Source: Gracilaria gracilis (Eukaryota > Rhodophyta > Florideophyceae > Gracilariales > Gracilariaceae). Taken from it: 64,000 nt of DNA. This document shows, piece after piece, positions 47,684 to 57,700 of this stretch. The stretch spans positions 620,001 to 684,000 of the forward strand of contig JARGSG010000195.1 in the NCBI GenBank assembly GCA_030374805.1, read 5' to 3'. Numbering within the stretch: position 1 is the first letter of the stretch; each line of letters begins with the position of its first letter. The notes beneath the pieces are model-generated. The model saw only the letters and a program-made list of their open reading frames with translations, was not told where the DNA came from and ran no database searches. A program made the position numbers and the translations under genes.

Positions 47684-48778
47684 TCATGTTTCGACCTTTT
47701 GACGCTTGCTTGCCGGCTCATTGTCTTCTTTTGCATCCAGCTTTATGGCATCAGTTACCTCAATCCCTTCAACTGGTTTGATGTCAACATTTGACTCGTT
47801 TGCACCATCTTCAACCCCGGCCCGCTTCTTGTTCAAGCCTTTCATACGGGCCAGAGCGAGCTTGCTGAGATCCTGTCTACCGACATGAATGCGACCCTTC
47901 TTATCCCCAATATCGTCCCGGGAAACGTTTTTCACCTTACGCACGAAGGCGGGGTCTCGTGGCCTCTTCATGGCACTCTTCATCATTGCTTCTGAAGCGA
48001 TTCTTGAACGCCTGAGTTCCAAATCAAATCGCGGACCTGCCTCCTTTAGGACAACCCTCGGTAATCTTGAGTCTTTCTGTTTTCTTAGTTCCACCGCATA
48101 TTGCCGAAATAGTACTTTCCTTTCCCCTCTTAAAGTGAATATGATTACTCGATCAACACCTGCCAGATTCAGCCCAACTACATCATGACCACGAAAGATA
48201 TCTAGAAAGAGGGAGCGAATAGATTGAGTAGTTTCGGTTGCGCCAAAATCATCTCCGTTGAAAATAACCATCGGTTTCGATCCTGGGGAACTTTTCATTG
48301 TCCGAAATTGCGCAAGGGGAGAATAATTAGAGATGCCAAACTCAAGCATATCTAATATGCGAAACCCAAACGTGCGGCCGAAGACAATGTTATGTGGGCG
48401 TTTTTTGTTATGGTTCACGACAGCAAAAAGCGAACAGTCGTTGAGCCGTGCCAGATTTTCGAGATGACTTTCACCACCAGCTTCAAAAGGCAACAAGTCG
48501 TTCTTTCTTTGGAGCTTCTTGCAAAGCGGTTTCTTCAGAAGACAAAGATCATTCAGAACTGCTATACCAACAGCGGAAGTTGCATGACCTTTCAACGCCA
48601 GTAAAGTTTTCGGGGTTTCAATAACCTTAGGCATTCGAGCATCAACAGCCCTTCGTCCTGAACCAGTTTTAGCCTGTGATGTCACATGACTATGATGATA
48701 CTTCTTACCCATGATGGACTTCTGCGAGGATGAACGCCAACGTCGCCAGTCTACCAGTCCTTTCTCAGAAAACTCCAA
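47684..48778 (-). CDS. RPF2: RPF2-like ribosome biogenesis protein (Brix domain)
   Basis: RPF2 with RRS1 brings the 5S RNP (5S rRNA, uL5, uL18) into the pre-60S particle in the nucleolus. The 364-codon ORF has a basic N-terminus (RMPKVIETPKTLLALKG), a central Brix domain (about residues 50-250, with 'NDCSLFAVVNHNKKRPHNIVFGR' split motifs and VIFNGDDFG), the VLKEAGPRFDLELRR segment typical of Brix C-termini, and a Lys/Arg-rich tail. The start may be the ATG at 48712 (MGKKYHHSHV) since the first 22 residues are atypical. No intron. It lies tail to tail with SBDS, another 60S factor; their 3' UTRs almost certainly overlap. Confidence 0.92.
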   Translation of the reverse strand: MEFSEKGLVDWRRWRSSSQKSIMGKKYHHSHVTSQAKTGSGRRAVDARMPKVIETPKTLLALKGHATSAVGIAVLNDLCLLKKPLCKKLQRKNDLLPFEAGGESHLENLARLNDCSLFAVVNHNKKRPHNIVFGRTFGFRILDMLEFGISNYSPLAQFRTMKSSPGSKPMVIFNGDDFGATETTQSIRSLFLDIFRGHDVVGLNLAGVDRVIIFTLRGERKVLFRQYAVELRKQKDSRLPRVVLKEAGPRFDLELRRSRIASEAMMKSAMKRPRDPAFVRKVKNVSRDDIGDKKGRIHVGRQDLSKLALARMKGLNKKRAGVEDGANESNVDIKPVEGIEVTDAIKLDAKEDNEPASKRQKVET

Positions 48779-49501
48779 GAGTCTCTTAAGGATTCGAAAG
48801 AGTTTTCCTCTTCCTGACAGCTAATTGAAGCTATTGAAGCTTTATGTAGCAGGTTCAGTGTGAGGCTTGGTGAATGGTTCGACGGACGAAGGTACGAGAT
48901 GGCATGCGGTATCGGTACGGCAGCCTCCGTCGTCGATTTGTTCGCAAGATCATTGGTTTTTGATCCATAACGGCGATTTCCCTGGATTTTAATTCACAAA
49001 TCCTTGTAAGGGTTATTGCCTGGTTGCGAGGGCTAAAAGCTTGGGCTAAGCTTTTAGCCCTTGTTTATCCCTTAACCATTCGGCACACGTACTGTGCTAT
49101 AGCACTATTGGTGTTGCTACGAAAGTACGGCTTTGAACTTTCACAACGTTACGAATCCTAACTGTTACATCTCTCTTTCTATCACTGTGAAAACTTGTTC
49201 TACCGGTGTAGTTTCATACCGAAAGTTGCCTCTGTCGTTACATTATTAGCGTTCCAACGAACACTTTGAAAGGCGGATAATCCTACCAATCTGTCTCAGA
49301 CAGCTTACGACAATCCAAGTATTCAAACCCAATTCTGCTCACATCTTCTTATGTTCTATAACTTCCTACACAATTCCTTACTCTGAAGCTGAGAAAAACA
49401 ACGGAGCATGACCTTCATAGATAGTTACCGTACGTTATATGATAATAGTGCTTTGACCAGATCCAATGTATCTCTATATTTGTTTTACCGCTACACATAT
49501 T
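48779..49501. other. Intergenic between RPF2 and ZIP4-like gene
   Basis: About 720 bp: RPF2 promoter side and 3' side of the next gene. It contains the hairpin at 49029-49061; otherwise nothing recognised. Confidence 0.5.
49029..49061. repeat. Perfect 14-bp inverted repeat, 5-nt loop
   Basis: AGGGCTAAAAGCTT and AAGCTTTTAGCCCT around GGGCT. Long enough for a stable hairpin in DNA or RNA. It could be a MITE end-to-end remnant, a processing signal or a protein site; no evidence to choose. Confidence 0.7.
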
Positions 49502-52500
49502 CTACTGGAGCGACTTCAGAAACGCTTGCAGTCTCGGACGGTACGTTGATAAAGGAATACAATCTTTGACAATGGTCAGTACAAGTTCACACCACCTCTT
49601 TGCCTCTTCGTTTTGTCCAAGTTGCTTGTACATTTGTGCACGATCCCAACCTGTGGCCACAAGCCAACGTCGTTCATTAATGGGATAGTTGTCGCCGTAT
49701 TCTACCAAAACTCCAGTAATCTTTCGGTAGACTTGATAGGACCGGGCTCGGTCGCAACCACGAGACAGCTCTACACCAAGATGCTCACGTAAGGTAACTG
49801 ATAATGCTTCAAGATCCTTCTCTTCATCACAGAGGCGGCGATCTCCTGCTTTTGCCAACAGCGCCGTTGTTAAATCTGCACATTTTGCTGACAGATCGCT
49901 GCTTCCATATCGCGGAGTCCTGAAGTTGAAGCATACCGCAGCGAGTTGTTCTAATACGCCAGCAGTAATATTCTTCTCCAGAGCTGTTTGTACTATTTGG
50001 TTTAACCCGTCCATATCCTGACTTCCAACGCAGCATCGTGCTTCAAGCAATAACAGTATTCCCTCGATTGGATCTTCTCCTTCCAATTCGCTAAGGACTC
50101 CCAACGTGTGAGAAATCTTACGAGCCTCCTGCAGCTGAGTTCTTGCCCATTCGAAATTCTCCACACTCGACTCAGGGTTTTCGATATTAGCACAGGCGCT
50201 CATCACTTTACACATCCGCTTTGTCTGCAAAACCTCTGCGTTGTCTTTCTGAAACATGCTAAGCTCATAACATACCGAAAAGAATGACTCCCACAACTCG
50301 TATTGTAGTTTTGATCCCGCTTCTCTTCCTGCATTCCAGCTGGTGTTCACCAGATACGATATCTTGTCTTCAAAGTCTGGCGATTTCTCGAATGCAACAT
50401 CAAGCCCGAGCTTCGAAATTCCGTTTAGCCCCAGTCTCAAAGTACCCAGAAGGTTCTCAGCGCCACTACTACTTCCTCCAGTTGCATCACTGGTAAGCTC
50501 TTCGGAATTTTCTGTTGTAGAATTTCCTGCATTTCGCTGTTGCAGTTTTACGCATGCGAGCAGAACTGTCCCATAGAACCCACTTGGAGGGGATCTAGAT
50601 GTGGAATCAATGCTCTTCATCAAAAGATCCGTGTCTAGAGCCAAGATGCATTTCAGGACAGCCACAACTGAAGCTGTGGAGCCCATATCTCTGGCAGCAC
50701 AGGCTGCCTCGGCCAATGCCTCAGGATCAAAAGAGCGGATATTTGTACACGACTCCTCAAGTTCCTGAGCAGCCTTTGCGTGGTTTCCAGATAAAAGGTG
50801 AGTTCTAAATAAGAGCAGGCGAGGGGAATAGTCGTCTTGTTCAAGTTCCTTGGCACGGCTTGCATGTTGTAGAGAAAGACTGAGCATCAGGTTTCGTTCT
50901 TCTTTCGAGGTCTCTTCATGGCTCGGTTCCGAGCGCTCATCGCTCAGATGCATGTTGATCTTTGGCGTCACATTTGTAATGCTACATAATGCACATGACG
51001 AAGCAAGCCTACAAATTCTGGCCTCGTTGTCGAGGACAATGTTCTGCACGGCTTTGTAGGGTTCTGTAGATGAAGAAGCTCGCTGAGCCGAGATGTCCTT
51101 GGCAGTTCGAGCAAGATCAAGGGCCCTAGTCAGAAGAAGCGCCGAAGACCTGAAGTCTTTCCGATCCGCTTGAGCTGAACCAACCGAAAGCGATAATGTA
51201 GACCAACGAAGTAGCTGAGATACCTTATTTTCTTTTCCATCATCCGAGCTGCCCGCTAGATTTTCGTTGGCTTCTTGACAAGATTTTTCACCGAGGCAGG
51301 ATATAAAGCTGGAACATGTCTTCAACAAGTTGAGTGCCTTTTGAGTATGCCCTGTTGCACACAATGCTTCGAAGTATCTTGGACCGATCGTGCATGATTG
51401 AGTAAATGGGTCACCTTCAAACCTCTTGAAAAGGGCTTCATAACCCTGGAGGGCCTCGGCAACTCTTTGAGCATCTCCAAAAAGAGAAATAGCGGCTATA
51501 CACACGTCTATGTCAGAATCACTATCTTCAATGACATTCATCATTTCTGCGAGGGCATTGTCCTTTTTCGTGATTATGCTTAACTTGAGAACAAGGTACG
51601 ACCCAATTGGGTCGTGATGTATGTCTTCAGCTTTTCTCATCATATCCCATGAGTCTTCATATCGCTGTAGGGCAAGGAGACAAACTCCGGCGAGCCGCAT
51701 TGTCTTGGCCTGCTTTTGCTGATTCATGGACCTGTTAGCAGGATCTCCTCTAGTTTGAATTGACCTTTGCAGCCACTTTAACGCTCGCACGGTATCCTTT
51801 TCCTGATAGGTAAACAAACCGAAGTTGAACTCTATAGTCGCAAGGAATTCAAATTCTCCTGGCAGATCTTCGAGATATCTGCGAGCATCTTGGACATAAT
51901 CCTCAGCCGTTTGATACTCTTCTCTTTCCCATGAACACTCTGCCCTTCCAAGAAGGAGATCAAACATAACTCGAGAAAGGACTATTTGGTCTGACTTTGT
52001 AGTTATCGTTTCTTTCAGAACAATCGATGCGAACTCACTAGCCTTTGTGTAGCATAACTCCGCACTGTCTACATCATTGAGTTCCGCAACATACTTCTGA
52101 CCACAGGCTGTATAGAATTTGAGCAAGCTAAGATTATCAATGTTGTATCGAGCGCTGATTCCTTCTAGCGCCGTAGTTGACATGTACATACAGTCTACTG
52201 CGAGGTGCCGAACACGAACCAGAACCTCAAGTGTTTCCTTCTCCAAAGACTGAGCCTCCACGGAAATGACGGAATTCCATATGGAAACGCCTGTGTACTC
52301 GTATGGTTTGAGATGGCAAAGAAAAAAGCAAGTTAGGGTCCAGATTCTAGAAAGCTGAAGCTGTCTTACGTTCACATTCGCACGTACCCGCCGCAAGCAA
52401 CCGTTCAGCATCATCCCGAGACGAAATGGAACTTATCGAGTTCAGAATGCTCGACAGACGGTTTGGAAATCCAGAGGACAGGCACTTCTGCCCAGTCGAC

Positions 52501-52589
52501 TTCGATAGGGCCTCGAGCATCATTGCAACCTCTTCGATTTGCTTGAGGCTCTTGGCCGCTCCTATACGTTCATCACCAACTGTTTGCAT
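49502..52589 (-). CDS. ZIP4/SPO22/TEX11-like TPR protein (meiotic)
   Basis: Probable CDS complement(join(49502..52290, 52388..52589)), 996 residues. ZIP4/SPO22 is the TPR scaffold of the ZMM group that promotes crossovers on meiotic chromosomes. Exon 1 encodes a helical N-terminus. Exon 2 begins VSIWNSVIS, like the 'LWN' start of SPO22 domains, and continues as degenerate TPR helices (for example 'AELCYTKASEFASIV', 'ALKWLQRSIQTR', 'KTMRLAGVCLLALQRY'). It ends with RWLVATGWDRAQMYKQLG, matching the C-terminal WN/WDR TPR of TEX11. The intron is 97 bp with donor GTACGT; a second donor (GTAAGA at about 52375) also keeps frame. Another TPR protein cannot be excluded, but the overall order fits ZIP4 best. 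Confidence 0.7.
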
Positions 52590-53426
52590 GTCTTGGTGAA
52601 AAAAGATTGGCCTCGATACGGTACTTTAAGATATACAGGATGTCCCGGCGGTGTGAAGAAGTGGAGGAAATGACGAGAACAAGACGACTTCGGTAGCAAC
52701 GTTGATGCAGACCAAGCACAACTGAGCCGGGTAGCTTGCACGCCGAAGCTGAAGCGAAAGTACCATTGTGTTGCACAGATGTTGGTGTTCGGTGACGGTT
52801 ACTGTATTTCGTTTCGTTCTCGGAATGAAAACTGGACCTCAACATCTTCTGGTATATGCCTATCATGGTGATGGGCACATGCCACACGGGGCCTGCGCCT
52901 TCTTCTGGTTACAACGTGACTCTTTAGTGAATGTATACAAGTCTCGTGCATCTTAGCTAGCGGCGCAATGTACGAACTGAAACCAGCTATAGAACAAATA
53001 TCGTCCCTTTTAGAGCTACACCAATTCTCACTCCTTTTTGACAAAACCAGGGGCACGGATATGCGACTTGCAGCAGCGTGTCTTGACGTCTTCATATGGC
53101 AGTCTCGGAGGAAAAGTATCAGCCATATATACAAGAAGAGTGGCAGACTTGAACGCTTTTTGACGCTGCTAAAACTACAGAAACCAATCCTGGAGTTGGT
53201 ATTGATAATCCATTCTTGAACTCAAGGACACTCTCTGTTCCGATGTTGTGTATAACCGTCATGAAATCAAAACAATAGAATTCTTTATGATTAGGAAGAA
53301 GCCGGTAGCACAAGAACCACATCTATACCGATGCCAGCGTAACCATGAACAGTTTTTTGTACCGCGGCAGAAGGCAACACAGACTTGTAGATGGATTAAG
53401 AGAGTAATATCGGGCAATACCCGCCG
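52590..53426. other. Intergenic between ZIP4-like and SUMO genes
   Basis: About 840 bp upstream of the ZIP4-like gene and downstream of SUMO. Small ORFs of 60-110 codons on both strands overlap one another and have no recognisable motif. The 83-codon plus-strand ORF at 52968-53219 is the least unlikely but unsupported. Confidence 0.4.
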
Positions 53427-54014
53427 TCAGAAAGCATGAAAATGTTGAGAACATGGTTGACATTGTCCTCCTTGTGCCTCTACCATGGCATCAATAGAAT
53501 CGCCATTGGAGATGTCGAGGGAAATAGCAGTGTCCGACGGAGAGATTCGTTTTCCATCGTACAAGAAACGGAAGGTGGTTGGCGGCTCCTTCATCTTGGA
53601 GGAAAAAGCTTCGAATACTTTGCGGAACGGAGTGGTACGCTTCACCTGGAAGGTAAACTCGTTGTTTTCTTTGTCACGCACTGTCAACGTGACTCGATCA
53701 GATGGGAGTGGGGGAGGCGATTTGGGCGGTGGGGCCTGTGCCAGAGGCGGTGAAGCGGAAGAAGAACGCTTTATCTTCCGACGTTCCGGCTCCGGCGAGA
53801 GCGAAGATTCTTGAAAGACCGTTTCAGGCGGAGGTAATGGAGCATCTTGCGTGGGGTTAGTATCCACTAGCGGGGCTGGGCTCAAGGGCGGACCTTCTCC
53901 TTTCGGAGCGTCAGATGAATCGTTGAAGGCTTGGAAGTGCAAGGAATCTGCTTGTCGGTCGGCAACGGGTGACGAATCTACGTCGGGCACAGGGTTCTGC
54001 ATGATGGATGGCAA
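53427..54014 (-). CDS. SUMO: SUMO with a long N-terminal extension
   Basis: 195 residues. About residues 104-183 form a SUMO-type ubiquitin fold (DRVTLTVRDKENNEFTFQVK, FRFLYDGKRI, DSIDAMVEAQGG). The Gly-Gly at 182-183 is followed by a 12-residue tail (QCQPCSQHFHAF) that a SUMO protease would remove, so this is a conjugatable precursor and not just a SUMO-like domain. The first 100 residues are Pro/Ser/Asp-rich and disordered, much longer than the usual 10-25-residue tail, with a basic patch RRKIKR before the fold that could act as a nuclear signal. No intron seen. It is divergent from FANCI. The start at 54014 is the first ATG; MQNPV five codons later is an alternative. Confidence 0.88.
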   Translation of the reverse strand: MPSIMQNPVPDVDSSPVADRQADSLHFQAFNDSSDAPKGEGPPLSPAPLVDTNPTQDAPLPPPETVFQESSLSPEPERRKIKRSSSASPPLAQAPPPKSPPPLPSDRVTLTVRDKENNEFTFQVKRTTPFRKVFEAFSSKMKEPPTTFRFLYDGKRISPSDTAISLDISNGDSIDAMVEAQGGQCQPCSQHFHAF

Positions 54015-54718
54015 GAGCTCTCGAGCGCGTGAGGATGAGGGTGAATGGAAGGCGCTGGCGGTTAAGGTGGCGCTAATAGCAGAAGAACGGGGGTTGCTGA
54101 AGGTGCATAAACGAGAGATTTTGAAGTGTTCGGGATCAACGTGGACAGTTGGGGGGCAGCTATTCGCCCCACGGCAGGGAAGGATGCACCTGTCGAAGAA
54201 GTGGTGCTAACGTCGACACCCCGTGAGCACAAGCTGCAGGCCCGTGAAGCGACCACGGGCGGTTTCGCCATTGATATCAAGCGATTGCGTTTGAGGTCTA
54301 CGATAACGGCATTTGTCGCCGTTGCATCGCCGCCCTCGCCGGCACGCGTGTCTCACACGATTCGCACCTCACGAATACGCCACTTTAATCCTTCGCAGCA
54401 GACTTCGCCATTCGGCACCGAAAATTGTGGTCTGGGCTCTGCCAGAACAACTCTGGAACGTTTCCACCACGGGTCCGACCCGGTCCAGTTGAACTGGCAC
54501 GCGTTTGGCAGTCCTTACACAAAGCATTACAGTTTGCACTGTCCTTACAGCATTAGTCCCACTTCACCTACTGTTACCCGAATTGGCGGGAAACCACGTT
54601 GGCAACAGAAACTCCCATGCGTTCGCTTCGTTTCGTGGTCGCACAGCTGCAATGCTCACCTCGCGGATCAAAACCCCCATCCCCAAGCTCTTGACTGACG
54701 TAAAAAGAGTTCTGCAAC
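54015..54718. other. Divergent intergenic region between SUMO and FANCI
   Basis: About 700 bp, presumably both promoters. Open frames here (54126-54698 plus, 54280-54062 minus) are low-complexity and unsupported. A CRE-like half site CTGACGTAA is 20 bp upstream of the FANCI ATG. Confidence 0.4.
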
Positions 54719-57700
54719 ATGGGGCGCGAAGCGAATCCGAAGATTGACTGTGATGCTACCGTGGACCAGCATTTTGAGCATATCTGCCTGCAGCGAGAAG
54801 GCTACCTCTCCAAGGCACTGAAGAGTCCGTTAACTGCTTCTGCCCGTCAAAATGTGTTACAGGCGGCGCTTCGCTACATGCAGTCTCGCACCTCGCAGTC
54901 CGCACCGCCGCAGTCTGCGTCCCAAGGAGTCTTCACGCAGGGGCCTGCCGTTGCAGCAGGACCGCTGTCCTCCTTTCAAAGTCTGCTTTCCAGCCTTCTC
55001 ACCGAAGAGCTTCCACCTGAAGTGCTCATCAAAGCATGTGCAAATGCTGCAGATAGACAATTTCTTCCTGTCCTTGAGAAATGCCTTTCGCTGCTGGCCA
55101 ATTTCGGTCCAATCATGGACAAGAAGTCCGTAGCTTTGGACACACAAACGCAACAAGATGACGGTGGCTTGTTTGAGAAAGATAATGTTGAGAATGAGGA
55201 CCCGCAGATTCTTGGCTCTAATCAATCTGGAGGCACCCCGTCCGGGAACAAAGTTGTGGTCAGAAGAACCGGACAGAGTTTCGTGGACGACTTCGTCTGC
55301 AAGCTTGTCGAAAGCGCGGCGACTGGTACACGCACTCAATCTCGCTCTAATAACATATTTGTCGTATCTGTTGCTCGTGAGGCTCCGCTTTCGGATCATG
55401 CCACTCAGGTCGTTTTTTCACATTTGACAAAGAACATGAAACGAGTTGAATTGGTTGAGCTGCCTGCTTATATTTACCAACTGCTGCTCTATGCTTCATC
55501 TCGTGGCGACTCCCAGGTTAAAAGCGCGGTGTTAATGCATATCGCGCAAGTGTTCAGCGCTCATGAAGAGAAATTGACCAGGCAACATGCACTTTCCCAG
55601 AGCATCCTTGCCGAAGATGAGGATGCTATTACTCCTTCTTCGACGTCTCTCACTGATCTTCGTCAAATCCAAGGAACCGCACTTCTCCATATTGAATACG
55701 TTGTCAAGCAAGACCCTTCTCTTGCAAATGAGATTGTTAGATTGACCAAAAAAGGAGTCGAGACTCCAAATCATTTCTTGACTTCTTTCGGAACAGGTAT
55801 TGTGTTGTCCATGGCAAGAGCAATTTCCACTCGAACTGATGTTCTGCAAATTCTGAGAGACGTGATCCTAAGATTCGATAAAGAACGGGTGCAGCGAAAG
55901 AACAGCTTGTTCATGGCAAGGGTTACAATGAATGACCGCAAAATGGCGGATCCCTGCAAGTCATTACTCCATATTGCCAAGTGCACTTGTGAGAATGGTT
56001 GGGATAACGTTAAGGAAAGCCTTCTTCAGTTAGCGCTTGTTCTTCTTGACAGACCATTGCCAGTTCACAGTAAGGACGTGGTGTGTGTATCAGAACGCCT
56101 TGTTGATTCCATATTCCTTGAACTTTTCACTGCTCACCCTTCCATGCGAAATTCCATTCTGGAACAACTCACTACAAGGGTGGCCCTTCAGGAGAAATCG
56201 GCACCACAAGCAATATCAGTTATCGACGTATTGGCGCGGCAGATACCTTTCTTTGTTATGGAGCACGTTCGCCATATTCGTGATGGAATTGAGGTTCTCG
56301 TTACTCTTCCTTCATGGTTGGCGCACGCTCTTATGAAGGCTTATACGCCCCTCTTGGTAATGAGGCAGGACCTTCACGACTACTTTCAGCTCGTCGCTCG
56401 GAAGTCATTGTTTCATCACAATGTTTCGAGTAGAGCCGTGTCTATCATAGCGTTTCTCACCCTGGTGTCCATGAGGAAAGCATCTCGGTCGAGTAAAGGA
56501 TCGTCTAAAGACTCTGGATCCCAGTCACAACGCAACCCCCGAGCACAGGACAAAGAGATAGATGCAATCATGGAATCTTTTCAACCATTGCGTCGCGTAT
56601 TTTCTTATCCTGCTGCCCTGAAAGCCTTCATGTATATGAACGCCAGTTACTATCTCAGCATGATCGACTCGGAGAGAGTAGCACAGAATGTGGCTACGGT
56701 TATGTCTGATGTGTTTGTTAATCACTTACGCCGTTTTGTCGATGCTGCAAGAGCCCCATACTTGCTTCTTGACCATTGTGCGGACACCAGGGGCTTAATT
56801 GAGCCTCTGGGGGATTTAATCTGGTGCCTTGCATTAGTTGAAGTCCGCAAATGTCGTTTGAGTTACAAGACATCATACATTCTCGACGTTGCCAAGAAGG
56901 TTGCTGGTGTCAGTGTGCAGGATTTTGGCATAACAAAGGAAGTTGTCGTCCAGACACAGAATGACAAGGGTGAAGACTTTTCAAATGGCCAGGATTGTGA
57001 TGACAACACCCCAAGGGTTCTAAGGAATAAGATCCGAGTTCTGGGTTCAGTGTGCGAGGCGCTTATCCATGCAGTCCTTATTATTCCAAGACAGCAGCAG
57101 GACTGGTCTTTGTATGGTGAAATTGTTAGTCCTTTACTCTCACTCAGGAAACAAGTAGTGGATATCCTAAGTCACGCTGGCGCAGCTACAGCTTCTGATG
57201 CGTTCCTTGAACTTGGTGGTATGGCGACATTGGAACGAATAAGGCCTGGTTTACGCTTGATGCTTCAGCGCAATGGAAAGTCATCTCATCCAGTTAAGAA
57301 GAGTGGTGGCCGCAAGTCGAAAAGTAATGACGCCCAGCCCTCTGCGCAAGGAAGTCCATACCAGTCACACAAAATCGGCTTGTTTAGTATTCTCGCTTCA
57401 ACTTCTTCAAAACCCTTACTACCGTTACCGGTATCTATACAGATTCTTCAGCAGATGACAGATTCGATAGCAGAGCATTCTCCTGACGAGAATATATTCG
57501 AAGGAAACGAGGGTACATCGGAGTTTCAGGAGCTTCGAGTGTATTTGCTTTCAATAGCGAAAAAGCACATTGACGACTTAATTCCCAAATCGTCGAAGCC
57601 TTTGAATGAGGTGCTGTTATGCAAACAACCCTTCGTATCTATGATGGGACTAATGAACTCTTTTCTCCGAATCGTGATGACAGACTTCGAGAAGTATCGA

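Noticed and set aside
54126..54698. 190-codon plus-strand ORF upstream of FANCI
   Set aside because: Low-complexity translation, no motif, sits in a divergent promoter region, different frame from FANCI.
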